The notes under the pieces: generated by a model | Database searches by the model: none | The model's input: only the letters and a program-made list of their open reading frames with translations | Told to the model about the DNA's origin: nothing | Assembly (NCBI GenBank): GCA_938023035.1 | Contig: CALIDI010000012.1 | Span: forward strand, 62,001-126,000 | DNA length: 64,000 bases | Reading direction: 5' to 3' | Origin: an uncultured Leptolyngbyaceae cyanobacterium | GTDB lineage: Bacteria; Cyanobacteriota; Cyanobacteriia; Leptolyngbyales; Leptolyngbyaceae | Made by a program: the position numbers and the translations under genes | Shown: in pieces, positions 45,424 through 55,183 of the stretch | Layout: every line of letters begins with the position of its first letter | Numbering within the stretch: position 1 is the stretch's first letter

Positions 45424-46044
45424 CTACCGTTTTGACTCTTCGAGTTTTGACTCTTCTAAACGAAGGGATGGCTTGGAAAACGAGTGCGATTTTTCTGTCA
45501 ACGTGGGCTGCATTCGTGGTGTTTGACTCAGCCATACCAGCGTCGCAACCAGGACGGTTGCGGTCGTCACCAGTGCCCCAGTCAGCAACCTCACCTGAGC
45601 ACGTAGCCGTTGAATTTCGACAATCGCGGGCTGACTGGCAAGTGGCTCGATCGCCCCCTCTGTCGAAACAATTGTCGCCTCGACCGTTTCAGCAGGGGAA
45701 GGTGGCTCAGACTCAAACCGAACTTTAGAATGCAGCCAACCAGTCAACAACTGGGGGCAATTTTTGATAAACCAGGCCCAGCCAATCGTCTTAAAGACCG
45801 GTTTTGAGTAACGGGCGATCGCCTTAGCGGGCCGATTCAGCAGGCGGCAGGGCACCTTTTGGTTAATCAGATTGAGGGATCCCACATCATAGAGATCGCC
45901 CAAAATCTGTTTAACGGTGACCTTTTCCCTCTCAAACAAAGAGTATAAGACCAACTGCACATTGGCCATGAGCTGCTCTTCCCGTGCAACCTCTTCCGGG
46001 CTTTTCGTGATGGCAGCAGAGTCAGAAGGTAAGGCTTTTGTCAC
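45424..46044 (-). CDS. Conserved-looking cyanobacterial protein with one membrane helix
   Basis: A 206-residue protein I cannot assign. Residues 1-110 are soluble, with EEQLMANVQLVLYSLFEREKVTVKQILGDLYDVGSLNLINQKVP; a linker follows, then a short coiled-coil-like segment IVEIQRLRAQVRLL leading straight into a membrane helix (about 150-172, LTGALVTTATVLVATLVWL) and a Ser-rich tail ending LEESKLEESKR. The layout suggests a thylakoid- or plasma-membrane-anchored cytoplasmic domain. It lies upstream of tyrS on the chromosome but is transcribed after it on the same strand, with 95 bp between. Confidence 0.65.
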   Translation of the reverse strand: MTKALPSDSAAITKSPEEVAREEQLMANVQLVLYSLFEREKVTVKQILGDLYDVGSLNLINQKVPCRLLNRPAKAIARYSKPVFKTIGWAWFIKNCPQLLTGWLHSKVRFESEPPSPAETVEATIVSTEGAIEPLASQPAIVEIQRLRAQVRLLTGALVTTATVLVATLVWLSQTPRMQPTLTEKSHSFSKPSLRLEESKLEESKR

Positions 46045-46139
46045 AGTTTGTTCTGAAAAACGAGGCTCATGTCTATGTTACTGATCACTCACTGATAAGC
46101 CCCTCATCCAGAGGGGATAAATCGTAATCAAGCGGCCAA

Positions 46140-47375
46140 TTACGCCAGCAATCGAACGAACTTATTTTTTCCCATCTGGAGTATTTTGCCATCTAACGTC
46201 TCTGGCGTTTCAAAGGTCAGGTCAACCTGATCCACTTTTTCGCCCTCTAGTCTAATCGCCCCCCCTTGAATCTGGCGACGGGCATCAGAGCTAGACTTGC
46301 ACAACCCGCTGGCACTGACCAAGTAAAACAGCTTCACCGGAAATTGAATGGCTTTGAGTGAAAATTCCGGAACGGCATCGGCCTGCCCTGCCTGTCCTTT
46401 CACCAGTACTTCTGCATCTTGCTGGGCCTGCCTAGCCGCCGCCTCGCCATGATACTGAGAAACCACTGTGAGCGCGAGCAACTTTTGGCGATCGCGGGGA
46501 TTGGGCGGCAACTCAGCCAGGTTAAAATCAGTCAGCAACTCAAAGTACTGCGGTAATAGCGGATCGGGGGTTTTCTCCAGTTTGGAATACATCGTCAATG
46601 GGGGTTCTAGTAGCCCCACGTAGTTACCTAAAGACTTCGACATTTTCTGCACCCCATCCGTCCCCAGCAGGATCGGCACCAACAAACCAAACTGGGGCGA
46701 TAGGCCAAAATGCCGCTGGAGGTCGCGCCCCACGGCAATATTAAACTTTTGATCGGTACCACCGATTTCGACATCGGCTTCAACCGCCACGGAGTCATAC
46801 CCCTGCATCAACGGGTAAAGAAACTCATGGAGATAAATGGGGCTGTTTTTTTCATAGCGCTCGGCGAAGCCTTCCTTGGCCAGCATTTGCTGGGTCGTCA
46901 TCGTCGAGAGCAAATCGAGAATCTTACTCAAATCCAACTGAGACAGCCACTCTGAGTTATATCGAATCTCTAACCGACCGGGAGTCTCAAAATCGAGAAT
47001 CGGGCGTACTTGATTTAAGTAGGTTTTAACGTTTTCTGCCACCTCCTCATCGGTAAGCTGCTTACGCACATCCGACTTCCCTGTCGGATCACCAATCCGA
47101 GCCGTAAAATCACCAAAAATCAACACCGCCACATGTCCAGCATCTTGAAAGGCCCGCAACTTCCGCATGGGAATGCTGTGCCCCAGATGAATCTCTGACC
47201 CAGTTGGGTCAATCCCTAGCTTGATCCGCAGAGGGCGAGAACTGCTTAACAAGCGTTGCTCTAAATTCTCCTCTGGTTGCTCAGAATCTGGCTGATCCGG
47301 AAAAATTTCACTGATTCCCCGGCGAAGCCCGGAAGAAAGAGAGTAAATACTTGCGCAGGTTGCCTCAGAAGTCAT
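46140..47375 (-). CDS. tyrS: Tyrosyl-tRNA synthetase
   Basis: Class I synthetase that charges tRNA-Tyr. The HIGH-type motif is HLGHS in [15 protein letters not shown], the KMSKS motif is in [14 protein letters not shown], and a C-terminal S4 RNA-binding domain (about 345-405, [20 protein letters not shown]) is present. The HLGH and KMSKS combination marks the TyrRZ-type. The N-terminal 35 residues are less conserved and the exact start could lie slightly downstream. Length (411) is normal. Confidence 0.95.
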   Translation of the reverse strand: MTSEATCASIYSLSSGLRRGISEIFPDQPDSEQPEENLEQRLLSSSRPLRIKLGIDPTGSEIHLGHSIPMRKLRAFQDAGHVAVLIFGDFTARIGDPTGKSDVRKQLTDEEVAENVKTYLNQVRPILDFETPGRLEIRYNSEWLSQLDLSKILDLLSTMTTQQMLAKEGFAERYEKNSPIYLHEFLYPLMQGYDSVAVEADVEIGGTDQKFNIAVGRDLQRHFGLSPQFGLLVPILLGTDGVQKMSKSLGNYVGLLEPPLTMYSKLEKTPDPLLPQYFELLTDFNLAELPPNPRDRQKLLALTVVSQYHGEAAARQAQQDAEVLVKGQAGQADAVPEFSLKAIQFPVKLFYLVSASGLCKSSSDARRQIQGGAIRLEGEKVDQVDLTFETPETLDGKILQMGKNKFVRLLA

Positions 47376-47651
47376 CGTTTCTTAGTAAAACCGAAATGAT
47401 AAGGGTGGGTTAAGCTTGCAACTTTGCCATTCGCTAGTAGAATGACTCACTACTATAATTGCAGAGTTCAATCTCAAAGACGCTCAGCCGGAAATTTGGC
47501 GAACCAAGAGGGCGATCGCATGCACTCGCATCACCCATCCTACCTTGCCCCAGAGGTCTTGCCTCTCCCCCTCTGTTGAGCAATGCTAGAAATAGCCCTC
47601 TCGCCGGATTTACTGTTACAGTACTGATTCAGCATAGGAAAGCACCGCACT

Positions 47652-49577
47652 GTGGCACCGAACACCCTCTCCCAGAGCAACCAAAAGAGAAATCAACCCG
47701 CTGCTTCTGCAAGCGCTGTCTCCTTTATTACTGGCGTTAGTAAAGTAGCCACTGGCACTTTACTGGGAATAACAATGCTGACCAGTTCAATGGTAGCCGG
47801 TGGTCTAGTAGGCTTGGCCATAAGCTTTCGCAACTTGCCCGATGTTCGCATTCTGCGTAACTATGCCCCCAGTGAGACAACCTATATCTACGATGTCAAG
47901 GGTAAGCTGCTAGCCAGTCTTCATGGAGAAGCAAACCGGGAGGTTATCCCTCTGGATAAAATCTCTCCCGAGCTAAAGCGGGCGGTTCTCGCGATTGAAG
48001 ATAGCAGTTTTTATTCCCATCGGGGGGTGAGTCCTGTTGGAATATCGCGCGCCTTCTTAGCCAATTATCAGTCAGGGGCGACGGTTGAAGGTGGCTCAAC
48101 CATTACCATGCAGTTGATTAAAAATCTGTTCTTGACTCCTCGACGCGCTTTTAGCCGCAAGGTGGCTGAATCTATTTTGGCGCTGCGCTTGGAGCAAGTC
48201 TTTTCTAAAGACCAAATTCTGGAGTTATACCTTAACCAAGTTTATTGGGGACACAACAACTACGGGGCTGAAACAGCAGCTCAGAGCTATTTTGGCAAGT
48301 CATCTAGTGACCTGAATCTGGCAGAATCAGCGATGATGGCGGGTTTGATTCAATCACCTGAGATTCTAAGCCCCTTCGTTAGCCCCCAAAAGGCAAAGGA
48401 TCGACAACGGTTAGTGCTCCGTCGCCTGCGCGAGTTGAATTGGATTACCCCAGAAGAAGAGGCCAATGCGGTCAAGACTCCCATTAAGCTTGGCAAGATT
48501 ACATCCTTTCGACAAAGTACGCTGCCCTATGTCACCGATGCGGCGATTCAAGAACTGACGAAGCGGTTCGGGCGTGATGCCCTTTTAAAGGGGGGAATGA
48601 GGGTTCAAACCACCCTTGACACTAATATGCAAAAAATGGCTGAGGAAACGGTGAAGCGCGGACACCGTAATTTACTGGCTCAGGGTGTTTATGCCGATCA
48701 GATGGCTCTAGTCGCCGTGGATCCTCGAACTCACTACGTCAAGGCGATTGTTGGCGGCGTTGACTACACCAAGAGTCAATACAATCGGGCAGTACAAGCG
48801 TTGCGTCAGCCCGGCTCGGCCTTTAAGCCATTTGTGTATTACGCGGCTTTGGCCTCCGGTAAATATACGGTGGATTCTGCCGTGCAGGATACCCCAGTGA
48901 GCTATCCTGACGGCTACGAGTACTATTCACCGCGTAACTATGATGGCAGCTTTATGGGGTCTATTTCCCTACGGCGTGCCTTAGAGGTTTCTCGCAATGT
49001 GCCAGCCGTGCGGCTAGGTCAAGAAATTGGGCTAAATAAGGTGATCGATATCTGCCGTACTTTAGGAATTACTAGCCCAATCGAACCCGTTATTTCTTTG
49101 CCTTTAGGGTCGGTAGACTTAACCCCGATGGAAATGGCAGGTGCTTTTGCCACCTTTGCCAGTGGTGGCTGGCATTCAGAAACAACGCTGATTGTGCAAA
49201 TCACTGATAGCAGTGGCAATGTCCTGCTTGACAACACCCCTAAACCCCAATTGGTTTTAGACCCCTGGGCAGTGGCTTCTCTCAATCAAGCGATGCAGGG
49301 GGTCATTACCAGCGGAACCGGCACTGCTGCCCGGTTAGATCGTCCAGCGGCAGGAAAAACGGGGACGACTTCCTCTGAGCGGGATATTTGGTTTGTTGGC
49401 TATGTTCCGCAATTAGCCACAGCGGTCTGGGTGGGGAACGACAACTATGCGCCTATTGGTAAAGGGGCAACTGGGGGAACTTTTGTGGCCCCGATCTGGC
49501 GAGATTTTATGATGCAGGCGTTGAAGGATGTACCGGTTGAAAATTTTCGATCGCCCGCTGAGTTTACCCGCCCCTAG
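47652..49577 (+). CDS. Class A penicillin-binding protein (transglycosylase/transpeptidase)
   Basis: A bifunctional cell-wall synthase of 641 residues. One membrane helix (about 35-58) is followed by a GT51 domain with the catalytic Glu in AIEDSSFYSHRGV and GGSTITMQLIKN, then a transpeptidase domain with the nucleophilic Ser in RQPGSAFKPF (SxxK), SRN in LEVSRNVPAVRLG, and KTGTT near residue 575. The start is a GTG at 47652; the next ATG (47776) would fall inside the membrane helix. It stands alone, divergent from tyrS with a 276-bp gap that has no other feature. Confidence 0.93.
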   Translation: MAPNTLSQSNQKRNQPAASASAVSFITGVSKVATGTLLGITMLTSSMVAGGLVGLAISFRNLPDVRILRNYAPSETTYIYDVKGKLLASLHGEANREVIPLDKISPELKRAVLAIEDSSFYSHRGVSPVGISRAFLANYQSGATVEGGSTITMQLIKNLFLTPRRAFSRKVAESILALRLEQVFSKDQILELYLNQVYWGHNNYGAETAAQSYFGKSSSDLNLAESAMMAGLIQSPEILSPFVSPQKAKDRQRLVLRRLRELNWITPEEEANAVKTPIKLGKITSFRQSTLPYVTDAAIQELTKRFGRDALLKGGMRVQTTLDTNMQKMAEETVKRGHRNLLAQGVYADQMALVAVDPRTHYVKAIVGGVDYTKSQYNRAVQALRQPGSAFKPFVYYAALASGKYTVDSAVQDTPVSYPDGYEYYSPRNYDGSFMGSISLRRALEVSRNVPAVRLGQEIGLNKVIDICRTLGITSPIEPVISLPLGSVDLTPMEMAGAFATFASGGWHSETTLIVQITDSSGNVLLDNTPKPQLVLDPWAVASLNQAMQGVITSGTGTAARLDRPAAGKTGTTSSERDIWFVGYVPQLATAVWVGNDNYAPIGKGATGGTFVAPIWRDFMMQALKDVPVENFRSPAEFTRP

Positions 49578-49868
49578 TGGCCTCGATTCATTTATTCGGA
49601 GTCTGGCAGGGATAGCCAGATACTGGCTTAAATTGAAGCGTTAAGTCTCCTGCCCGAAACACATTCGGTTCTTTTGGCCTAAGGGTGACCCGCAAACGTT
49701 CTCACAGCGGGAAACTCCGATGGCTTCGGGGGCGGCGTTGCTGGATAACGATACGACTTTAATATTTAGTATGACTTTGCAAAATCCTGAACGAGTGTTT
49801 AGGTCTTTTAACTATCGATTGATCACTTGAATCCATCTGCCGCGCATTTTGAACTCCCCGTAGCGACG

Positions 49869-50846
49869 CTAGCGCTTTAGCAGTTGTTTGAGCGATCGCT
49901 TCAAAGCGGGGGGGAGCGACTGTTTCAACCGGGCAACCAGTGGTGCAGCAGCAGGCCGCCGCCTCACCAAAGAGGGTTCTACATCAACATCAGAATGACT
50001 CACACTGGCAGCGCTGACAACAGGTGCCTCTAGTTGCAAGCAGGGCAGACTGGCAAACTGAGCTTGCTGGCGGGTTGCTGCATCTTGGCTCCCATCCAGG
50101 GCCTCTAAGCTGACATAAAACTCACAACCCGTCGTGTCAAACAAATGGGCCACTCGATAATCCAGTAAGCCCAGATGAATCAAAGCCCTGAGCAAATCGA
50201 TAAACGATGCCGGGGTAAACACCCAACAATGTACATCACGGTAGGAGTCTTGCTGATAAGCTGTACAAGCGATCTGCCAGGCTTCCTCCAGCGTATGGAC
50301 TGGCACAAGCTCAGCTTCGTTTGGCAAACCCTCCCAAGCGATCGCTCCCCGCCATGTCACTGCCGAGGCCAGATGGTCAAAAATTTGCCGGGGCGAGGGC
50401 TTCCGCGCCTTCCTGAGAAAAGCATCCACCACATCAGCAGGGCGACTCACTGGGCGTTGGTAATCAAAACAGGAGCGCTTATCAGGAATTGCCAGAGACA
50501 AAATTCCCCCCGGCTTAAGAATCTGATGAATCTCTTGCAGCCAGCCAATCAGGTCTGGCACATGTTCAATCACATGGGAGGCAATCACATAATCAAAGGG
50601 GGCCTCTGCCGCTGTCAGTTGATCTAACCGTTGCTCACCCCACACATAATCAACCTCAACAATCGCAGCAACATTCACATTAGGGTCATTGGCGTATTTG
50701 ACTCGTAGCGCCTCCGTAGAAGCATGATCGACATAACGCACTGGGCCCATGGCACGAGTCACGATCGGAGAGAAAAGCGGGCCAATTTCTAGCCCTACCT
50801 GCTGACTGGGGTTAATGCTAGCCAGTATCTTTTGGTTACGATTCAT
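49869..50846 (-). CDS. Class I SAM-dependent methyltransferase
   Basis: A 325-residue protein with a methyltransferase-11-type domain: VGLEIGPLFSPI as the SAM-binding motif I, FDYVIASHVIEHVPDLIGWLQEIHQILKPGGILSLAIPD for motifs II-IV. The C-terminal 60 residues are Arg/Ala/Pro-rich and basic (LVARLKQSLPPALKRSLKQLLKR), perhaps an amphipathic helix for membrane or glycan-complex contact. Substrate unknown; this subgroup often sits in polysaccharide loci. Its ATG comes directly after the TAG of the upstream tldE-like gene, with a GGAG site in the junction, so translation is coupled. Confidence 0.82.
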   Translation of the reverse strand: MNRNQKILASINPSQQVGLEIGPLFSPIVTRAMGPVRYVDHASTEALRVKYANDPNVNVAAIVEVDYVWGEQRLDQLTAAEAPFDYVIASHVIEHVPDLIGWLQEIHQILKPGGILSLAIPDKRSCFDYQRPVSRPADVVDAFLRKARKPSPRQIFDHLASAVTWRGAIAWEGLPNEAELVPVHTLEEAWQIACTAYQQDSYRDVHCWVFTPASFIDLLRALIHLGLLDYRVAHLFDTTGCEFYVSLEALDGSQDAATRQQAQFASLPCLQLEAPVVSAASVSHSDVDVEPSLVRRRPAAAPLVARLKQSLPPALKRSLKQLLKR

Positions 50847-52187
50847 CTATTCTCCGGTGACTGATAATTCATCTACCCAGATGTAGGGACTAATACCACC
50901 AGGGGTCAGGTGCTCCGTTGTCCCCACATGAACGATGGATTGCAGCAGGCTTAAAAAATCCCCTGCGACCGTGGCCGATTCAATGCTAATGCGTTGCCCG
51001 TTTTTAATCAGCCAGCCATCAAACGGTAGGGAAAACGCTCCCTGTAAGGCTTTAACCCCTGCATGGAGCGCCTGCAATTCATCCACCAGCACGACATTGT
51101 CTGCTGTCTCTAGACTAAAGGCAGGGTCATCGGCTAATCCCGCTGAAACATGGTAGAAGTGGGGGCTAACCGTCACCTTGGCCCCCATATTGGCATGCCC
51201 TGTGGGAGCGGTGCTAAACCGTTGGGCGGTTCCAGCACTGTGAAGAAAGTTCACCAGCACCCCCTCACTAATTAGGGGCACCCGCCGGGTCGGTGTACCT
51301 TCACCATCAAAGGTGGTAATCCCCACATTCGCAGGATGAAGGGCATCGTCCGCCAAGGATAACAGCGGGGTTGCAATTTGGCTGCCCAGAGATTCTGGGG
51401 TGGAGAGACTTTGCTTGTCTAACACATTCTGGGCATTAAACAGATTGGAGAAGGCCCCTAATAACCCTAAAAAGGCTTCTGGGGAGAAGACCACTCGATA
51501 CTTGCCCGTCGGAATTTTTTGATAATCCAGATGGCTAATGGTTTTTTCTGCTGCTTCCTGCAAACAGCCTTCAATATCCAAATGGGCAAGATCGGCACTG
51601 ACTCGAAAGGCTCCGGCACTCCGCGGCTTCTTGCCTTCTTGTTCTGTTTTCGTGTAGAGGTAAATCGAGCTGGTAGAATAGGCCTCGGTTCTGAGAGCAC
51701 CGGCACTGTTGAGATAAAAGTGCTCTGTATTCCGTTGGGCAATACCGTTATAGGGCACTGCCGCGATCGCCCCATGGGCTGCTTTCAACCGTTGCTCAGC
51801 CGTAATCAGTGTCTCCAGCAAGACTTGTACTGGAGCCTGCTCAGTCTTTTCATGAGCTTCTCTAACCAAGGGGGCCAACGCCTCCGGGCTAAAGTCGGGA
51901 GCATTTTGCTTAACCCCAAATTCACTCGCCTCCATCGCCGTCTTGAGAGCGAGTTCTAGGCCTAACGGCTCAACATCTGTCGTTGACGTGATCCCGACTG
52001 CACCATCTGCCCCCCATACTCGCACCGTCACACTGGAGCGATTCGAAGCTTTGACCTGATCGGGTTTGCCTTGATCAACCTTGACACTGGTTTCATCCAC
52101 AGTGGCACCATAAAGGTCAAATTTAGCAATACCCAATTCTTGGGCAGTCATCTTGGCTTGCTGGGCAATCTCTTGAATTTGGCTCAT
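50847..52187 (-). CDS. TldE/PmbA-family metalloprotease subunit
   Basis: A 446-residue member of the TldD/TldE (PmbA) family, which processes modified peptides and helps degrade unfolded proteins as a TldD-TldE heterodimer. Seen are the N-terminal helix region AQQAKMTAQELGIAKFDLYGATVDETSVKVDQG and the C-terminal GITTFDGEGTPTRRVPLISEGVLVNFLHS and GAFSLPFDGWLIKNGQ. No HEXXXH motif is visible, which fits TldE (the non-catalytic partner) rather than TldD. The partner tldD is not in the window. It is coupled to the downstream methyltransferase gene. Confidence 0.87.
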   Translation of the reverse strand: MSQIQEIAQQAKMTAQELGIAKFDLYGATVDETSVKVDQGKPDQVKASNRSSVTVRVWGADGAVGITSTTDVEPLGLELALKTAMEASEFGVKQNAPDFSPEALAPLVREAHEKTEQAPVQVLLETLITAEQRLKAAHGAIAAVPYNGIAQRNTEHFYLNSAGALRTEAYSTSSIYLYTKTEQEGKKPRSAGAFRVSADLAHLDIEGCLQEAAEKTISHLDYQKIPTGKYRVVFSPEAFLGLLGAFSNLFNAQNVLDKQSLSTPESLGSQIATPLLSLADDALHPANVGITTFDGEGTPTRRVPLISEGVLVNFLHSAGTAQRFSTAPTGHANMGAKVTVSPHFYHVSAGLADDPAFSLETADNVVLVDELQALHAGVKALQGAFSLPFDGWLIKNGQRISIESATVAGDFLSLLQSIVHVGTTEHLTPGGISPYIWVDELSVTGE

Positions 52188-52293
52188 AACTGACTAAAAA
52201 CGAGGGCAAACAGTAAAGTTCGGAGCTTCAGCTCCCAGAGACAACTTGCCCCCAAGGGCACGAGAAACATCTTAGTAAGCAATTAAAAGCCCT

Positions 52294-52542
52294 TTATTGA
52301 TAATAATCAGGTTCCGATTGGGGGGTTTTCTCAAAATTTGAAGGGTCATAGAGAAAACGACCCACTTCTTCTTCTAAACGATGGATTAGATAGGGCTCTA
52401 AAACACTGGAATGGCGCAAAGCAGCAAGATAGCCATCAATGTACATTCGCATATCATCAAACCGATAGCCTCGGTTCCAAAGGTCTACCAGAGCATCCGT
52501 CATGCGCTGATAGTAGCGAATGGTGAGCGTGTCCTGCAGCAT
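52294..52542 (-). CDS. Small cyanobacterial protein, DUF6761-like
   Basis: An 82-residue soluble protein beginning MLQDTLTIRYYQRMTDALVD and continuing WNRGYRFDDMRMYIDGYLAALRHSSVLEPYLIHRLEEEVGRFLYDP. It is helical, with several conserved-looking aromatic residues, and matches what I recall of the DUF6761 family restricted to cyanobacteria. Function unknown. It lies about 106 bp upstream of the tldE-like gene on the same strand. Confidence 0.75.
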   Translation of the reverse strand: MLQDTLTIRYYQRMTDALVDLWNRGYRFDDMRMYIDGYLAALRHSSVLEPYLIHRLEEEVGRFLYDPSNFEKTPQSEPDYYQ

Positions 52543-52762
52543 AGTTGGTTGAGTTCCTCATAACGGGGACAGGCGAAACAGCGACTTAGCGATCGCTCCA
52601 TATTGACCACTCGTTGACCCCTACCACAGTAATCGCCTCAATAAACCAGGCTACACCGCAGTGGATCTCGATCAATTTGTCTACATCAAGAGGAGTCATC
52701 TCCTTGTCTTCTATTTTAACGTTAGTTGTAGAGGCACTACGATAGCGCTATCAAATTCCCAA

Positions 52763-52912
52763 AGCATGTCACCTTTGCAGAGCCTCATCCCCCAGTGCCT
52801 TCTCCCAACCTAGGAGAAGGGGATCCGAGCCATCTCAAAGTCTCTCTTCCAAATTAGGAGAGGGATTAAAGCCCTGCAGGCATACCAGAAAAAGGAAAAG
52901 TGACATGCACCC
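52763..52912 (-). mobile_element. MITE-like element, copy 4 (150 bp, reverse orientation)
   Basis: Runs from AGCATGTCACCTTTGCAGAG to AGTGACATGCACCC. The flanks AATTCCCAA (52754-52762) and AATTCCCAG (52913-52921) match at eight of nine positions, a slightly decayed target duplication. Both internal hairpins are present with substitutions. It lies between the DUF6761-like gene and a small doubtful ORF. Confidence 0.82.
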
Positions 52913-52945
52913 AATTCCCAGTCCATCACTCTACCCCCGGGTGAT

Positions 52946-53194
52946 TCACCCAGGGAACCTTGCTTGATGCTTAAATCTCAGAAAAACCTGATTGCAGGGT
53001 TGAGAAGAATTCAACCCTGCCAAATCCCGTTGACAGACCAGGTATCCATCCCGACGGAGGTAGACCCACCCATAAAAGTCCTTAAAATAAGAATCTTCGC
53101 TGGGTTTTGCATTGTCAATTCCGTATAGTGGTATGAGCCTGCTCGGCACCCCAATGGGTGGGGAATTGATGCAGATGTTCCCTGCTGGAATCAT
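52946..53194 (-). CDS. Small ORF coupled to the DUF7219-like gene, doubtful
   Basis: An 82-residue frame, unrecognised, whose ATG overlaps the TGA of the upstream DUF7219-like gene (ATGA). It contains YFKDFYGWVYLRRDGYLVCQRDLAGL, which looks protein-like with aromatic and charged residues, but composition alone does not prove it. It ends 34 bp from a MITE-like copy, and the tail (QVFLRFKHQARFPG) is unlike the rest. Treat as possible. Confidence 0.4.
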   Translation of the reverse strand: MIPAGNICINSPPIGVPSRLIPLYGIDNAKPSEDSYFKDFYGWVYLRRDGYLVCQRDLAGLNSSQPCNQVFLRFKHQARFPG

Positions 53195-53469
53195 GCTTCT
53201 GGCAACTCTGGCGGATCTGTCTTTTCTGCATCCAGCAGGTTACGCTTCGATTCCTTCAGTTGATGCCACAGCTTCTTAATCTCTTTGTAGGCATCTCCCG
53301 GTGGAATCTTCCCTCCGGTTTCTAAACCACAAATAATTGAGACCCGCTGGGCAAATTCCTGCAAATTCGCGTTAAAAGCCAAGGTTTCGGGTTTAAACTC
53401 ACCTCGATAACGCCCGACAGGGTAGAAAAACCGATCCTTCTCGGAATCGCTGCTAGATTCTGGGGACAT
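53191..53469 (-). CDS. Small cyanobacterial protein, DUF7219-like
   Basis: A 92-residue soluble protein: FFYPVGRYRGEFKPETLAFNANLQEFAQRVSIICGLETGGKIPPGDAYKEIKKLWHQLKESKRNLL. The FKPE.L.FNANLQEFAQ...IC.LETGGK pattern is what I recall of a cyanobacteria-specific family (DUF7219). Function unknown. The N-terminus is acidic and Ser-rich, and the C-terminal tail DAEKTDPPELPEA is acidic too. Its stop overlaps the next small frame. Confidence 0.75.
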   Translation of the reverse strand: MSPESSSDSEKDRFFYPVGRYRGEFKPETLAFNANLQEFAQRVSIICGLETGGKIPPGDAYKEIKKLWHQLKESKRNLLDAEKTDPPELPEA

Positions 53470-53802
53470 ATCTGCTAAAAAATTGGAGTATGGAGAAATA
53501 AATGACTCAGTTGCCTTTTGTTTAACTGCGAACCTGTTGAGCGTTCTTATTGATTCTTCTTTGATAAAGCCATCTTAGCGGTAATTGCTGAGCAATTGTC
53601 TCCAGTCATTGAGCAGGCGGTCAAAACCGAGTCGTTGTGCCCGGCGCTCAACTCTCTACCGGGCTGCTTCCTTGGAATGAGAGTTTGGCATCGCCTCAGA
53701 GGGCGTTGGAAACGTGTCCGACGGTTAAAACTGCGACAAAATCAGTGCAAGCTTGCCTCAAGGTTGCCAGGGCCGCCGATAGATGGGGTTTAAGATACTC
53801 TC
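53470..53802. other. Intergenic region
   Basis: No gene supported. GTGTCCGACGGTTAAAACTGCGACA near 53716 resembles GTGTCCAGCGGTTAAAACCGCAGC at 9125-9149, so the two may be copies of a short palindromic repeat. Confidence 0.45.
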
Positions 53803-54174
53803 TCAGCGAAAAAAGAGGTAACGGGCACCAATCACAAATAGAAAAATGCCATAGAGCTTTTTCATTAATTCGCTGCTGACAAAGGCCTGGTTGGCAAATA
53901 GTGCCCCAAATAGGTTTCCTAAAATCAGTCCCACAGCAATGATGACGGCGTACCTGATGTTGAGGTTGCCATTTTTATGGTAAACCACTGCCGCCAAGAT
54001 TCCAATTGGGAGAATTTGCGCGGCAACGGAGGTGCCTGTGGCAAATTTTTGATCCATTCCCAACAGGAGAACCATTGCTGGCACCATAATGGCTCCGCCA
54101 CCAATCCCAAACAAACCGCCTGCGACTCCGGCAACAAGGCCGATGACTAAGAGTTGGATAAACGTATTGGGCAT
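53803..54174 (-). CDS. Half-size TauE/SafE-type membrane protein
   Basis: From ATG 54174 this gives 123 residues with four helices: LLVIGLVAGVAGGLFGIGGGAIMVPAMVLLLG, TGTSVAAQILPIGILAAVVYH, YAVIIAVGLILGNLFGALFANQAF and LYGIFLFVIGARYLFF. The GLFGIGGGAIMVP motif is the TauE/SafE signature (sulfite/organosulfonate exporter family). Usual members have about 250 residues made of two such halves, so this is one half; it could dimerise. A longer frame upstream (to 54303) adds 43 residues that do not look like the family. Transport substrate unknown. Confidence 0.8.
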   Translation of the reverse strand: MPNTFIQLLVIGLVAGVAGGLFGIGGGAIMVPAMVLLLGMDQKFATGTSVAAQILPIGILAAVVYHKNGNLNIRYAVIIAVGLILGNLFGALFANQAFVSSELMKKLYGIFLFVIGARYLFFR

Positions 54175-54437
54175 AGGCTCTGAGTAAAGTCGTGTTCTGC
54201 TTATTGTATCGTCTGTGCTCTGAGGCATTGGCGTTGGCGGTATGACAACAACTGGCTTGGCTGGATCGCGCCTGATCCTCTGGCATGAATCGGAGCTTTG
54301 CAATCAAATTGCCGATGCAGGCAATAACTGGCGTGTCTGAATCAGGGGTAAATGCTGGCCTGAAGATGGGCCGGGCAGTTCTGCTGTCATCTGCTGGGGT
54401 GGGTGTGTTAAACCGCTTTTGTCAGAGTGCACTCTAG

Positions 54438-54478
54438 TTTCGTCGCCCACCCTGCGGGAAGCAAGCTACACTCTAAAT
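54438..54478 (-). repeat. 41-bp interspersed repeat, inverted copy
   Basis: Reverse complement of 41545-41585 with four differences; shares GTGTAGCTTGCTTCCCGCAG and GGTGGG.GACGAAAC on the minus strand. Confidence 0.65.
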
Positions 54479-54823
54479 CTTTAAATCTTTCTCCCAACGA
54501 GGGAGAGGGACTTCAAATCCGGTTCTCCTTGGCCTATTCGGGGAGAGATGGCTTCTATGACAATACGGCCCACTGGCTCGACAGGGCCGAGTTGGTTGAT
54601 TAACTTGCGGATGCCCTGGCGCTATTACTGACTCGAAAACGCTGATGGAAGGGTCGGATATGTGTCTCCAGCCAGCGTTTCTGCAACATTCTGCATGGAT
54701 CGCTCCTGTTCTCAAGGGATGATGGGTCTTGCACGCGACCTTGCGTCACAAGGATTTGGGCAGACAACCCTCGCTTTTCCACGATGTCTAGCATCCAAGG
54801 GCTGGCGGTTCATCCACCCGCAG

Positions 54824-54860
54824 GGCTAGGGGATGAGGGCCTGCAAAGGTGACATGCTCT
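54824..54860 (+). repeat. Solo right end of the MITE-like element
   Basis: GGGGATGAGGGCCTGCAAAG followed by GTGACATGCTCT matches the last 37 bp of copy 5 nearly perfectly. The left end is absent; weak MITE-like sequence about 300 bp upstream may be the rest of a disrupted copy. Confidence 0.7.
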
Positions 54861-55183
54861 TAATCGACACTCTTAACCACAGCAATAATCTTGTACAATT
54901 TGCCGGTTGGGCTATGGGCAACGGCGAAGAATGCTTAGGGAAAACAACCCTAGATTTTGTTCCAGGTTCTTTTGCTAACGCGATGGCGATCGCCAGGTTG
55001 CCCAGTCATTGGGGTTAGGGGGTGTTGCCCCCAGCTAGGGGGAGAACCTTGCCCTCCGTCTTAACCTTACTTTGTATTTCTACAGAACAATTGAGCACAG
55101 TTATAACGGGCCGTTGGATGATGGATGTTGTCGTGTTGCGAAAAAAGCAGATCGGGATAGCTTGGGTTCACCGACGTTGGGGA

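Larger units (their letters stand above)
54175..55183. other. Intergenic region with repeat debris
   Basis: About 1 kb without a supported gene. It holds the inverted partner of the 41-bp repeat (54438-54478), a stretch at 54480-54555 resembling the MITE interior (TTTCTCCCAACGAGGGAGAGG), and a solo MITE right end at 54824-54860. A hairpin GGGTGTTGCCCCCAGCTAGGGGG lies near 55019-55043. An upstream frame of the MORN gene (from 55022) probably is not translated. Confidence 0.55.
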
